The position numbers were made by a program, and so were the translations under genes. DNA of 38,085 nucleotides from assembly GCF_006539285.1 (NCBI RefSeq), contig NZ_BJMS01000028.1, forward strand, positions 1 through 38,085, written 5' to 3'. Under the pieces are notes generated by a model, which was not told the origin of the DNA, made no database searches, and was given only the letters and a program-made list of their open reading frames with translations. Within the stretch, counting starts at the first letter, position 1. Each line of letters opens with the position of its first letter. Origin of the DNA: Sporolactobacillus inulinus (GTDB lineage Bacteria; Bacillota; Bacilli; Bacillales; Sporolactobacillaceae). Shown in pieces: positions 1 to 9,089 of this stretch.

Positions 1-2
1 CA

Positions 3-119
3 TATAAAACGAAGGGTGCCCGAGGATCGCCTCTTGCGGCCACCGATGCAGATATGTATGCTGGAGCGCGCTTGTTAGGTCGCCGCTGCGGATCAGCTCA
101 TGCTGGGTCCGCTGCGTGA
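3..119 (+). CDS. possible 3' end of a gene entering from the left edge
   Basis: This frame is open from the window edge to a TGA at 117-119 and gives 38 residues containing KGARGSPLAATDADMYAGAR. I do not recognise the protein. It is rich in Ala, Gly and Arg and is followed 45 bases later by a strong terminator hairpin, which fits a gene end. A second frame (from base 1) is open to 78, so the choice of frame is weak. Confidence 0.25.
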   Translation, partial: YKTKGARGSPLAATDADMYAGARLLGRRCGSAHAGSAA

Positions 120-162
120 AGCGTTGTCGAACGGCTTGACCCGTTATGCAGAGAACAGGACA

Positions 163-198
163 AAAAAAGCGGAAGGCATGATGCCTTTCCGCTTTTTT
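163..198. terminator. bidirectional intrinsic terminator
   Basis: A hairpin with GCGGAAGGCAT against ATGCCTTTCCGC (one bulged T) is flanked by seven A on the left and six T on the right. It can therefore end transcription from the left edge and from the aquaporin gene on the minus strand. Confidence 0.8.
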
Positions 199-220
199 GC
201 TTCAATGGATTTTAGTTATC

Positions 221-937
221 TTATAAGCCTAAGAAGTAGCGTGAGAATAATGCGGCGCATGCGGCACCAAGGAATGGAGCGATACCCGGTACGATGATCC
301 CGTACTGCCAGTCGTTATCTGCTTTTCCGCCTGGAATTGGTAGAATAGCATGGGCAATACGAGGTCCCATGTCTCGAGCCAAGTTCATCGCAAATCCGGT
401 AGGACCGCCCATACCCATACCAATGGCCCATACGAGCAGGCCGACACCGATGGGAAGTATCGCCGGAGCTTCGGTTGTTGCTGCGGCAATCGCAAGAATT
501 GATGTGATAAAAATAAACGTATCAATAAATTCGACAAAGAAATTACGTGGCAAGTTACGCACGTTTGGATTTGTTGAAAAGATGTTTCGGATTTTTACTC
601 GATCGATGTCAATGGAAGCTTTAAATTGATCATAATATGCAATGAAAACAACAATGGAACCGAAGACACCGCCGAGCACTTCTGCGATACTGATTGGAAT
701 GACGCTGGCCCATGGAATATTGCCAAGAACGGCTTGTGCGACAACCATCGCAGGATTGATGTTTACTGCCCCGAAGATGAACAATGAGATCGTAATTCCG
801 AATCCCCAAGTTGTAATGGCGAAAATGTGACCGGAGTTCTGATACTTTGATGTATTGAGCACCTCACAACAGTGCACGCCCACACCGAAGATAATCATTA
901 ATGCCGTTCCCAAAAATTCCGCTATTAATTGATGCAT
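221..937 (-). CDS. glpF: MIP/aquaporin family channel, glycerol facilitator type
   Basis: This is a six-helix channel protein of 238 residues. It likely passes small neutral solutes such as glycerol, and some Firmicute relatives also pass undissociated lactic acid. The first pore motif is NPA (61-63) in VNINPAMVVAQ. The second is NLA (185-187) in GFAMNLARDMGPR, followed by Arg188 and Asp189, the Asp being typical of glycerol facilitators. The longest ORF starts at a TTG at 958, but AGGGGGA lies just ahead of ATG 937, so I use that start. It stands alone with no kinase or dehydrogenase beside it, and it is divergent from an AraC-type regulator. The symbol reflects family membership; the true substrate is not shown by the sequence. 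Confidence 0.85.
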   Translation of the reverse strand: MHQLIAEFLGTALMIIFGVGVHCCEVLNTSKYQNSGHIFAITTWGFGITISLFIFGAVNINPAMVVAQAVLGNIPWASVIPISIAEVLGGVFGSIVVFIAYYDQFKASIDIDRVKIRNIFSTNPNVRNLPRNFFVEFIDTFIFITSILAIAAATTEAPAILPIGVGLLVWAIGMGMGGPTGFAMNLARDMGPRIAHAILPIPGGKADNDWQYGIIVPGIAPFLGAACAALFSRYFLGL

Positions 938-1244
938 TGATTCATTTTCCCCCTGCAATTTGTTTTAACAGAATGAGTATAGAAGGATTGCAAGGCGATG
1001 ACTTTTCCATTTCTACGGTGACTATTTGCCATTTTCCGTAGTATCCGCTTTCAAAATGCAAATTCATTGACTTTTGATCACAAAACCGACATATTTCGAC
1101 AGATGTTAACAATATCGTCACATTTGCCGGTGTGATCTTTGTTATACTTCATCTAGCGAAGTTTATTTGGACATGAGCCAATGAAGATTAGGCAGCGTTA
1201 CAACCAAATAGAGGAACCAACATGGGTTCAGGAGGAAACGTCTG
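938..1244. other. divergent intergenic region, aquaporin / AraC regulator
   Basis: This 307-base AT-rich stretch separates two divergent genes. It holds a dyad TCACA-N8-TGTGA at 1118-1135 close to a TATACT hexamer at 1143-1148, which could be part of a promoter for the regulator, although no good -35 is at the right distance. A 15-codon micro-ORF (1222-1269) with its own GAGGAA site overlaps the start of the regulator. Confidence 0.4.
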
Positions 1245-1958
1245 GTGGAAGAGATTGTATTTCGTTTAATGTCTTTCAGCAAGGAAAAGCACTATTACAG
1301 CACGTCACATTTTAGACTTATTATTCCGATTCATGGCCGTACTCGGATTATAAGCGGATCTGGAGAAAAAAGAATGAGCAGTTCTCAATTTTGTTTGCTC
1401 CCAGCCGGTTTCGATTATTCGCTTGGTTCACTAGAATCGAATGATAATCTTGTGATTGATGTCCCAGAGGGTTATATTCGTGATTACTTGAACAACAAGG
1501 TAGACATGCAAAGTGAATTAATTTGGGATACAAATTTAATCTGGCAATCGGTAACGGATTTGCTTGTGCACGAAGTCATGCAGCACAAACATGACGAAGC
1601 GGTTCTTTTATTAAACTATTGGTTTCATAAAATGTCCGACCACCCATCAAGTGTTTCGATTCGATTTATTCATGATCATTACACAGAAAAGATCGATGTA
1701 AAATCGCTAGCGGCAATGGAACACTATTCACCATCCTATTATTGTGACTGGTTTAAAAGCAAAATGAAAATGACGCCGCTTGAATATATTCATTTTTTGC
1801 GTATCCACCGAGCCAAAGAACTTCTCAGTGATCCGAAATTGAGTGTGTTGACGATTTCTTATCAATTAGGCTATGAATATAATGCTTCATTTACGAAGAT
1901 GTTTAAAAAATATGTGCGGTGTTCTCCTTCTGAATATCGTGCAGAGATGCTTTCCTGA
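1245..1958 (+). CDS. AraC/XylS family transcriptional regulator
   Basis: This is a 237-residue regulator. The N-terminal half has a cupin-like sensor region (about residues 20-80, with a run of short beta segments around RLIIPIHGRTRIISG). The C-terminal 100 residues are a classic double helix-turn-helix AraC domain, from about VSIRFIHDHYTEKIDV to the end, including FLRIHRAKELL, ISYQLGYEYNASFTKMFKKY and CSPSEYR. The start is GTG with GGAGG 9 bases upstream. The ligand is unknown. It is divergent from the aquaporin gene, so that gene is a natural candidate target, and the thioesterase follows 88 bases downstream on the same strand. Both links are inference. Confidence 0.85.
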   Translation: MEEIVFRLMSFSKEKHYYSTSHFRLIIPIHGRTRIISGSGEKRMSSSQFCLLPAGFDYSLGSLESNDNLVIDVPEGYIRDYLNNKVDMQSELIWDTNLIWQSVTDLLVHEVMQHKHDEAVLLLNYWFHKMSDHPSSVSIRFIHDHYTEKIDVKSLAAMEHYSPSYYCDWFKSKMKMTPLEYIHFLRIHRAKELLSDPKLSVLTISYQLGYEYNASFTKMFKKYVRCSPSEYRAEMLS

Positions 1959-2046
1959 GTCGTTTTCTCTGCCCACTGTTTTGTTTGTTGTGGTACACTA
2001 ATTCCCGGATAGGATTCAAAGAATCTAGCAAGTAGGGGGTATAGAG

Positions 2047-2481
2047 ATGATCACAACAAAACTTCCGGTACGTTTTGTTGATTGTGATGCAATGGGGCAT
2101 GTAAACAATGCGGTGTACTTTACGTATTTTGAAGAGGGCAAGCGCGAAATTTTCCGCTGGTTTACCCCAAGTATGGATTTACATGATTGGAAAGTTATTG
2201 TTGCATCGACGCATTGCGATTATATCCAAGAGATTAATTATGATGAAGAAATTACTGTTTACACGTGGATCAGTACGATCTCTCGATCCAGCTTCGATGT
2301 TGAGCATGCGATTGCAGGCCCTGACGGTGTCTGGCATGCGCGCGGACGTGTAACGATGATCGGTTATGACTACAAACAGAAGCAAGTTGTGCCGCTGACG
2401 GACGCGATTAAAGCGATACTGAGAAAGCACCAGGATGCACCTGCAGGCGTCCCAACACTGCGACAGATTCGTAACTTATAA
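2047..2481 (+). CDS. acyl-CoA thioesterase, 4HBT (hotdog) family
   Basis: This 144-residue protein has the 4-hydroxybenzoyl-CoA thioesterase signature near the N-terminus: VRFVDCDAMGHVNNAVYF, with the Asp of DCDAMGHVNN as the likely catalytic residue and TYFEEGK in the following long helix. Members hydrolyse thioesters of CoA or acyl carrier protein and act as cytoplasmic homotetramers. Substrate specificity cannot be read from the sequence. The start ATG follows AGGGGGT by a normal gap. A strong terminator follows the stop. Confidence 0.88.
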   Translation: MITTKLPVRFVDCDAMGHVNNAVYFTYFEEGKREIFRWFTPSMDLHDWKVIVASTHCDYIQEINYDEEITVYTWISTISRSSFDVEHAIAGPDGVWHARGRVTMIGYDYKQKQVVPLTDAIKAILRKHQDAPAGVPTLRQIRNL

Positions 2482-2498
2482 GAAAACGACACAGACCA

Positions 2499-2533
2499 AA
2501 CAGCTGAGCGCGCAAAACGCTCAGCTGTTTTTT
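2499..2533 (+). terminator. intrinsic terminator after the thioesterase gene
   Basis: Perfect 12-bp arms AACAGCTGAGCG (2499-2510) and CGCTCAGCTGTT (2518-2529) enclose a 7-base loop and are followed by a run of T. It lies between two convergent genes. Confidence 0.9.
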
Positions 2534-2549
2534 CACTTCTTAAGTTTTA

Positions 2550-3998
2550 TTACAGAACCGGTGAGATCAGACGTGAAATACTTTCTTTGAATTTAATGAT
2601 GAATGGACGATTTCGGTAGTCCGACGGCGTCAATTCTCGTGAAAGACGGATATCCTTTTTAAAAATTGTCGCAAGCTGTTGTGAGGTTTCTTGATGGTAT
2701 ATGAATGCATTTACCTCAAAGTTCAAGCCAAAACTGCGAAAATCGAGATTGGATGTCCCGACTGTGGACAGCCGTTCGTCAACAATAATTGTTTTTGCGT
2801 GAAGGAACCCATTCTGATAAAGGTATACACGTGCGCCTGCATCAAGAAGGGCGCCAACATTGGAATAAGTTGCCCAATAAACAAAGGGATGATCCGGTTT
2901 ATTCGGGATCATAATGCGGACATCAACATGAGAAAGCGATGCGATCGAGATTGCGTTGAGCAGACTTTCATCCGGAATCAGATAGGGCGTTTGAATATAG
3001 ACCGTTTGTTTGGCAGATAAAATCATTTTAATAAAGGCGTTTTTGATCTGTTCCCATTTCTGATCCGGTCCGCTTGAGACAATTTGAATGCCGACTTCAC
3101 CGTACTTTGTGTGATCATCCATGGTGTAGTAGGATTGAAACGGCACCCGTTCTTTTGATGCCTGGTGCCAGTCAAGCAGGAACCGTGACTGGATGCTGTT
3201 CACGGCTTCACCAACAATGCGAAGATGCGTGTCGCGCCAAAAGCCAAATTTTTTGCTTAACCCTAAATATTCATCGCCGACATTAAAGCCGCCAATATAG
3301 CTGATTTTGCTATCGATGATCACCAATTTGCGGTGATTACGGTAATTGATGCGCAAGTTAAGTATCGGCAGGCGGCCGGGAAAAAATGTATAAAATTTGC
3401 CGCCTGCCTGAGTGAGCCGTCGTACGAGTTTCTTTGGCAACCGTCTGGAACCTTCGTCGTCGACAAGCAAGCGAACGAGAACGCCTTCTTCTGCTTTCTT
3501 CGTCAATAGATCAATCAACTGATTTCCGAGAAAGTCTCCACGGAAGATGTAGTATTCGATGTGAATATGATGCGTTGCGCAGCGAATGTCATGAAGCAGG
3601 TTCTGAAATTTAGTTTCACCATCAGTAAAAATCGAAAGTTTGTTGTTTAACGTCAGCGGCGCTTCATCATTGTTCAAATTTAAATAGATCAAGCGATGGT
3701 ATTCGCGAAGAATCGGCTCGGAAAACGGTGGATCCTGATTGACGATACCGAGCATTTGTTTGCTGACTAAATCCTGTGTTCGTTTATGAACGATATGATC
3801 CCACTTAAAAATTTTCCGTCTGCTCAAATTTTGACCGAAAATAAGGTAGAAAATGAATCCGATGATCGGGAGGAAATTTAGAATCATCAGCCACGCCCAG
3901 GTTGAACTGACGCTTCTTCGCTCAAGAAAAACAATCGTTATCCCGAACAGAATATTTATCCCAATTAAAACTGCTAGCAAAATTGAGTAGATGCTCAT
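2550..3998 (-). CDS. cls: cardiolipin synthase (phospholipase D family)
   Basis: This 482-residue membrane enzyme condenses two phosphatidylglycerol molecules to cardiolipin and glycerol. Two hydrophobic helices fill residues 1-60. Two phospholipase D active sites follow: HRKLVIID with a nearby GGFN around residue 225, and HAKTIIVD with GTSNLDFRSF around residue 400. Length matches the family. The ATG is preceded by AAAGGATG. It is monocistronic, convergent with the thioesterase gene. Bacillales usually carry two or three paralogues; which one this is cannot be decided here. Confidence 0.93.
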   Translation of the reverse strand: MSIYSILLAVLIGINILFGITIVFLERRSVSSTWAWLMILNFLPIIGFIFYLIFGQNLSRRKIFKWDHIVHKRTQDLVSKQMLGIVNQDPPFSEPILREYHRLIYLNLNNDEAPLTLNNKLSIFTDGETKFQNLLHDIRCATHHIHIEYYIFRGDFLGNQLIDLLTKKAEEGVLVRLLVDDEGSRRLPKKLVRRLTQAGGKFYTFFPGRLPILNLRINYRNHRKLVIIDSKISYIGGFNVGDEYLGLSKKFGFWRDTHLRIVGEAVNSIQSRFLLDWHQASKERVPFQSYYTMDDHTKYGEVGIQIVSSGPDQKWEQIKNAFIKMILSAKQTVYIQTPYLIPDESLLNAISIASLSHVDVRIMIPNKPDHPFVYWATYSNVGALLDAGARVYLYQNGFLHAKTIIVDERLSTVGTSNLDFRSFGLNFEVNAFIYHQETSQQLATIFKKDIRLSRELTPSDYRNRPFIIKFKESISRLISPVL

Positions 3999-4201
3999 TA
4001 ACTCACATCCTTTTTCAACGGCGTGTATGATAATTGATTATACTCCTAATCGAACGGCACAAGCCAGACTGAGGGATGGATGGCTTCTCCGGAAAAGCGA
4101 CCGCCTCGCTTTCGTTGCCCCAATTCCAATTACCCCCTATAATAATAGTAATAAAGAAGCGGAAGCGACCTCATTGAGGCCTATGCAAAGGTGTGGAAAC
4201 G

Positions 4202-5314
4202 GTGCTGAATAAACATTCAACGATTATTTTTTGGACTCTGGAGCTGCTGGGTATTGCCTTGCTCGTCTTTATCTTAACGAAAATTTCATTCATTTTTGTT
4301 CCTGTGGTGACCTTGACGACGACGTTGTTTTTCCCAATTATTGTTGCGGGTTTCTTATTCTTTCTCATAAGTCCATTTGTTGATTTGCTGCAACGGATGA
4401 AGGTGCCGAGAACACTTGGCATTTTAATCATTTACATCATCCTTACCGGGCTGGTTGCGCTGCTTGTGCTGATCGTCGGACCGCCACTCACCGATCAAAT
4501 CAAATCGTTGTTCGGACAGTTGCCGGACTACATCAGCAGCTGGCGTAACAGTATTGAACATCTTGCCAACACACAGGGGTTTAAATGGCTGGTTCATCAA
4601 GATTATTATTCGATTGATAAAATACAGCAAAATTTAGAACAATTGCTGAAAGATTTCTCCAATAATGCCGGCAGCGGTCTGTCCACGTTCTTCAATGTAC
4701 TGGTGAATGTCACTTTGACGGTCGTCACGGTTCCATTCATTCTATTCTATATGTTGAAGGATGGGAACAGGCTTCCCCATGCGGTCACGCGATTTTTTCC
4801 GCATAAGTACCATGATGAGGTCAACCACATCTTAAGCGACTTGAACGACACACTGTCTTCGTACATTCACGGCTTGATCATTGTTGCGTCTTTTGTCGGC
4901 GTGACCTCGAGTATCGGTTTTTCAATCATTGGCTTGCCTTACAGTCTGTTACTCGGTCTCGTTGTCGGCGTGACCAATATTATCCCTTATCTGGGCCCCA
5001 TTCTTGGCGCAACACCGGCGATCGTGATCGCGTTGATGGATTCGCCGGCGAAAGCATTGCTGGTACTCGCTGTGATCGTGATCGTACAGCAGCTTGACGG
5101 ACATTTGATTTCGCCGCTTGTCATGGGAAAACGGTTAAACACGCATCCTTTAACGATTATTGTTCTGCTGCTTGTTTCAGGAAAATGGATTGGACCGATC
5201 GGTATGATTTTGGCCGTTCCGACTTATGCGATGATTAAAACGTTTGTCTCGCATGCGATTCGTTTAGTACGGCTGCGTCGAAAGAGCAAGGATGATACGC
5301 TGATCAAATCCTAA
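4202..5314 (+). CDS. AI-2E family transporter (PerM/YueF-like membrane protein)
   Basis: This 370-residue polytopic membrane protein has the family layout: N-terminal hydrophobic helices, a soluble segment at about 90-150 (QIKSLFGQLPDYISSW), then a helical core with GVTNIIPYLGPILGA and a C-terminal helix ending in a basic tail. Family members have been linked to export of small molecules or Na+/H+ antiport, so the substrate is open. The longest ORF starts at GTG 4193, but AAAGGTG at 4187-4193 fits GTG 4202 better. Its stop is only 4 bases from the stop of alsR on the other strand, and its terminator lies inside alsR. Confidence 0.85.
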   Translation: MLNKHSTIIFWTLELLGIALLVFILTKISFIFVPVVTLTTTLFFPIIVAGFLFFLISPFVDLLQRMKVPRTLGILIIYIILTGLVALLVLIVGPPLTDQIKSLFGQLPDYISSWRNSIEHLANTQGFKWLVHQDYYSIDKIQQNLEQLLKDFSNNAGSGLSTFFNVLVNVTLTVVTVPFILFYMLKDGNRLPHAVTRFFPHKYHDEVNHILSDLNDTLSSYIHGLIIVASFVGVTSSIGFSIIGLPYSLLLGLVVGVTNIIPYLGPILGATPAIVIALMDSPAKALLVLAVIVIVQQLDGHLISPLVMGKRLNTHPLTIIVLLLVSGKWIGPIGMILAVPTYAMIKTFVSHAIRLVRLRRKSKDDTLIKS

Positions 5315-5318
5315 TCAA

Positions 5319-6206
5319 TTATTCATCGATACGAATCCGCTTGGTCAGAGAAACAAATTGTTTCAAAGCCGGATTCGTATTTTTTTTCAAATAAGCCAGC
5401 GAGAGTATCGCTGTAAGCGGGTAATTGTCAATTTGGCGGTAAACGACTTCCAGATTGAAGAGTTTCTCCGCCGTTGCCGGAACAACGCCGATGCCGATAC
5501 CTGCCGATACCAAACCGACAACCATTTGATATTCGGTTGCTTCCTGGACAATTCTCGGGGTGAAGCCGACCGATTGAAACAATGACAGAAACTCATCATA
5601 CAGCCCAGGCCAAATATCGCGTGAGACAAGAATGAACGGAATATCTTGCAAATCCTCAATATATATATGTTCTTTTTTTGCAAGCGGGTGATTTTTCGGC
5701 AGCGATAGTGCAGCAAAACCGCGCTTGATGGGAATTGAGTCAATAAACGAACTGCTGACCGGAGGGTGCAAAAGACCAACATCGATCCGCTCGCCAATGA
5801 GGGCGTTGACTTGATCGGGCGTTGAAAGTTCATGCAGCCGAATCGAGACGTGAGGGAATTTGCGCCGATATTCACGAATGATTTGAGGCAAAATGTCGTA
5901 GGTGGCGGAACCGACAAAGCCAATGACAAGACGTCCGAATTCACCGCGATCGGCTCGCTGCGCCGTGTCAACTGCTTGGTTTACTTGTGCAATGATCTGA
6001 CGCGCTTCGGGAAGAAACAGCTGACCTGCTGTTGTCAGCTCAACATGACGCTTGTTCCGTTTGAACAGCGGGACACCGATTTCTTCTTCAAATTGCTGAA
6101 TCTGTTTGCTCAGCGGCGGCTGCGTCATTTGCAGACGGGCAGCGGCTCGTCCGAAATGAAGCTCCTCAGCAACCGCTATAAAATATAAAAAATGGCGAAG
6201 TTCCAT
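5319..6206 (-). CDS. alsR: LysR-type activator of acetoin synthesis AlsR
   Basis: This 295-residue LysR regulator activates alsSD in response to acetate and low pH in Bacillus. The N-terminal winged helix starts MELRHFLYFIAVAEELHFGR and contains MTQPPLSKQIQQFEEEIG, nearly as in B. subtilis AlsR. The C-terminal effector domain covers about residues 90-290. A longer ORF reaches 6266, but TAGGAGTG precedes ATG 6206 by the proper gap and matches the family N-terminus. It is divergent from alsS, the usual arrangement. The 3' end overlaps a terminator acting on the opposite strand. Confidence 0.92.
   Translation of the reverse strand: MELRHFLYFIAVAEELHFGRAAARLQMTQPPLSKQIQQFEEEIGVPLFKRNKRHVELTTAGQLFLPEARQIIAQVNQAVDTAQRADRGEFGRLVIGFVGSATYDILPQIIREYRRKFPHVSIRLHELSTPDQVNALIGERIDVGLLHPPVSSSFIDSIPIKRGFAALSLPKNHPLAKKEHIYIEDLQDIPFILVSRDIWPGLYDEFLSLFQSVGFTPRIVQEATEYQMVVGLVSAGIGIGVVPATAEKLFNLEVVYRQIDNYPLTAILSLAYLKKNTNPALKQFVSLTKRIRIDE
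5329..5387 (+). terminator. intrinsic terminator embedded in the alsR coding sequence
   Basis: Perfect 11-bp arms ATACGAATCCG (5329-5339) and CGGATTCGTAT (5370-5380) enclose a second perfect stem GAAACAA/TTGTTTC and are followed by eight T. It serves the plus-strand AI-2E gene, which ends at 5314, while on the minus strand the same bases encode the last residues of AlsR. Confidence 0.85.
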
Positions 6207-6511
6207 GTTTTCACTCCTAGGAAAAAAGATATGTGCGCCTTTGCAGCTGAAGTGTCGCTCAAGCATAAGTTGTATGAAAGCCGCGAGCGGAGTAACCTTG
6301 ACCTAACCTGTTTTACTTTTGGCGCCTATAATTAATATACACTGAGTATTACATGATGTTCAATAATATATTTCACATTAGAAAAACGGCGCGGTAGAAT
6401 GATGTTAGTCATAGAGAAAGTTTCTGAAATATGCTCGGTTCAACTACCATTTGCTTCGATAAAGCAGATTGGCAAGGCACCACAGCTTATTCATAAACGA
6501 TGGAGGGGAAA
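6207..6511. promoter_or_regulatory. alsR-alsS divergent control region
   Basis: This AT-rich 305-base region should carry the AlsR sites and the promoters of both genes. A dyad TAATA-N9-TATTA lies at 6333-6351, directly beside TATAAT at 6327-6332. Spaced 18 bases from a TTTACT there is also a TATACA, a candidate plus-strand -10. Two further short dyads occur, AGAAAGTTTCT and TGCTT/AAGCA, nearer alsS. The assignment to AlsR rests on position, not on a match to a proven site. Confidence 0.45.
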
Positions 6512-8206
6512 ATGGTGAGCAATTTGGAAAAAACAGAAAAAGGACAGGAATTAGCAACCGGCGCTGAATTAGTCGTTGACTGTTTAATTAAGCAAGGCGT
6601 GAAATACATTTTTGGCATTCCAGGGGCAAAAATTGATGCTGTTTTTGATGTGCTCAAGGACCGTGGCCCCGAATTAATTGTGTGCCGCCATGAACAAAAC
6701 GCAGCATTTATGGCTGCGGCAATTGGACGGCTCACGTGCAAACCAGGGGTATGCATCGTTACATCGGGACCAGGAGCATCCAACTTAGCAACTGGAGTAG
6801 TTACCGCTAACGTAGAGAACGATCCGATGGTCGCTCTTGTCGGAGCCGTGCCTAGAGCAGATCGACTGAAACGGACCCACCAGTCGATGGACAATGCAGC
6901 ACTTTTCCAACCGATTTCTAAGTTCAGTGCTGAAGTCGTCGATCCGAAGAACGTTCCGGAAGTTGTAACGAATGCCTTCCGTGCTGCTGAATCAACGTCG
7001 GCCGGCGCGAGCGTGGTCAGCTTCCCGCAAGATGTTCTGGTATCAAAAACAACAGTTAATGCACTTGGACCGCTTGAGAGCCCGATACTCGGTACAGCAT
7101 CAGAGGATGCGATTGACAGGGCCGTCGAAGCCATTAAGCATGCAAAGATGCCTGTGATTTTGGCCGGTATGCGTGCGAATCGTTTCTCAGTTGTTTCAGC
7201 TGTCCGTGCGCTGCTGAGAAAAATCTCTATTCCGGTTGTAGAAACGTTCCAAGCTGCTGGGTTAATTCCGCGCGATTTGGAAGAGAATTTCTACGGCCGT
7301 ATCGGCTTGTTCCGCAATCAACCGGGCGACTTGGTGCTTGAAAAAGCGGATGTAGTGCTTACCATCGGTTATGATGCGGTAGAATACGATCCGAAATTCT
7401 GGAATAATGTTGGCGCGCGAAAAATTATTCATCTCGACGAAGTGCGTGCCGATATCGATCATTATTATCAGCCGGATCTTGAACTGGTTGGCGATATTCC
7501 GTCAACGGTTAAGCGGATCACAGAAAAATTGACGCATTTAAATATTACTGAGGAAAACCTTGACTATCTAGCAAAAATGCGGCACAGACTGGATATCCGC
7601 GATGAACCGCCGAAGAAGGTCAATGGCAGCCGTGTTCACCCGCTGAGTCTGATCCATACCTTGCGCAGCTTGATCAGTGATGATACAACCGTGACCTGTG
7701 ATGTCGGTTCTCACTACATTTGGATGGCGCGCCACTTCCGTTCCTATGAACCGAAGACGCTGCTCTTCAGCAATGGCATGCAGACCTTGGGTGTCGCATT
7801 TCCATGGGCAATGGCTGCATCGCTTGTAAACGATCACCAAAAAACAATCTCAATGTCCGGCGACGGTGGATTCTTGTTCTCAGCAATGGAACTGGAAACA
7901 GCGGTTCGTCTGAAGCTTCCGGTCGTTCATATTGTATGGCGCGACGGGACGTATGACATGGTTGCATTCCAACAGCAGATGAAATATAAACGTACTTCTG
8001 GTGTTGATTTTGGTCCGATCGATGTGGTGAAGTATGCGGAGGCTTTCGGTGCAAAGGGACTGCGTGTCAACAAGCCGGAAGAACTGGAAACAGTGCTTAA
8101 GGAAGGGCTCGCATATAATGATGGCCCGGTAATCATTGACGTGCCTGTTGATTACAGTGACAATGTGGCTCTGGCCAAGAGCTTGATTCCGAACCAGCTG
8201 AACTGA
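6512..8206 (+). CDS. alsS: catabolic acetolactate synthase AlsS
   Basis: This ThDP enzyme joins two pyruvate molecules to 2-acetolactate, diverting carbon from acids to acetoin. At 564 residues it is close to B. subtilis AlsS. It shows the catalytic Glu in [39 protein letters not shown], and the ThDP/Mg motif [18 protein letters not shown] followed by [14 protein letters not shown]. The catabolic (not IlvB) type is shown by the close match throughout and by the neighbour alsD. GGAGGGG at 6502-6508 points to ATG 6512 rather than ATG 6500, and a GTG follows directly at 6515. The Asn common before the metal-binding Asp (WNDST) is Arg here. Confidence 0.95.
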   Translation: MVSNLEKTEKGQELATGAELVVDCLIKQGVKYIFGIPGAKIDAVFDVLKDRGPELIVCRHEQNAAFMAAAIGRLTCKPGVCIVTSGPGASNLATGVVTANVENDPMVALVGAVPRADRLKRTHQSMDNAALFQPISKFSAEVVDPKNVPEVVTNAFRAAESTSAGASVVSFPQDVLVSKTTVNALGPLESPILGTASEDAIDRAVEAIKHAKMPVILAGMRANRFSVVSAVRALLRKISIPVVETFQAAGLIPRDLEENFYGRIGLFRNQPGDLVLEKADVVLTIGYDAVEYDPKFWNNVGARKIIHLDEVRADIDHYYQPDLELVGDIPSTVKRITEKLTHLNITEENLDYLAKMRHRLDIRDEPPKKVNGSRVHPLSLIHTLRSLISDDTTVTCDVGSHYIWMARHFRSYEPKTLLFSNGMQTLGVAFPWAMAASLVNDHQKTISMSGDGGFLFSAMELETAVRLKLPVVHIVWRDGTYDMVAFQQQMKYKRTSGVDFGPIDVVKYAEAFGAKGLRVNKPEELETVLKEGLAYNDGPVIIDVPVDYSDNVALAKSLIPNQLN

Positions 8207-8251
8207 TTAAGTTTGAATGGAGACAAATCATGAAATGAGGGGATGCATTCG

Positions 8252-8971
8252 ATGACACAAACAGTAGACAATGGACAGCTGTTTCAACTTTCAACGATGT
8301 CGTCACTGCTCGACGGCGTTTTTGAAGGAGCAATGAGCTATGATGAAATTAAAGCATTTGGTGATTTTGGTATTGGAACGTTTGAACATCTTGATGGCGA
8401 AATGATCGCTTTTGATGGCGAATTTTACCGACTGCGCGGTGACGGCACGGCAACACCGCTGAAAAGCGAAGACAAAACACCGTTCTGCTCGCTAACTTAC
8501 TTTAAACCAGCGGTAACGAAAACCTTTGAACATCCGCTTAATAAATCAGCGTTTGAAGCAGAAATGAAAAAATTGATGAAAAGCGAAAATTTATTTTATG
8601 CTTTCCGGATCGATGGTGTTTTCAAAGAGGTCAGTACACGCACCGTTTCCTATCAGGAAAAACCGATTCCAATGACAGAAGCAGTGAAAACGCAGCCGAT
8701 CTTTCATTTTAAGCATGTGAAGGGGACGATACTTGGATTCTGGTCACCAGCATTCACGCAAGGGATTGCCGTTTCGGGATTTCATCTTCATTTTATCGAT
8801 GAAGAGCGAAAAGGCGGCGGTCATGTGTTTGACTATGAACTGGATCATGGAACACTGAAGGTGGATCAAAAAACACATATGAGCCTTTATACCCCTGAGA
8901 CGAAAGGTTTCTTAAACGCCAATCTTTCCCGTGAAGATTTGGAAAAAGAAATCAAAGTGACTGAAGGCTGA
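8252..8971 (+). CDS. alsD: alpha-acetolactate decarboxylase AlsD
   Basis: This 239-residue Zn enzyme converts 2-acetolactate to R-acetoin, the second step after AlsS. The zinc site is visible as HLHFIDEERKGGGHVFDYEL (two His in HLH plus the later His), and the conserved GTFEHLDGEMIAFDGEFYRL block lies near the N-terminus. The gene begins 45 bases after alsS in the same operon. The longest ORF starts at ATG 8243, directly against the AGGGG site; ATG 8252 with a 9-base gap is preferred. A strong terminator follows. Confidence 0.95.
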   Translation: MTQTVDNGQLFQLSTMSSLLDGVFEGAMSYDEIKAFGDFGIGTFEHLDGEMIAFDGEFYRLRGDGTATPLKSEDKTPFCSLTYFKPAVTKTFEHPLNKSAFEAEMKKLMKSENLFYAFRIDGVFKEVSTRTVSYQEKPIPMTEAVKTQPIFHFKHVKGTILGFWSPAFTQGIAVSGFHLHFIDEERKGGGHVFDYELDHGTLKVDQKTHMSLYTPETKGFLNANLSREDLEKEIKVTEG

Positions 8972-9026
8972 TTCGCTTAGGGTTCCTACCCAAAAGGGCA
9001 GCGCGAACAGAATTAAAACGCATCGA

Positions 9027-9056
9027 AAATCCGGAAGGCATGCCTTCCGGATTTTT
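9027..9056 (+). terminator. alsSD operon terminator
   Basis: A perfect 28-bp palindrome (AAATCCGGAAGGCA and its complement) is centred at 9040/9041 and runs into five T. It lies about 55 bases after the alsD stop. Confidence 0.85.
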
Positions 9057-9089
9057 GTCACAAGTAAAAAAATATAGGAAATTGTCACG

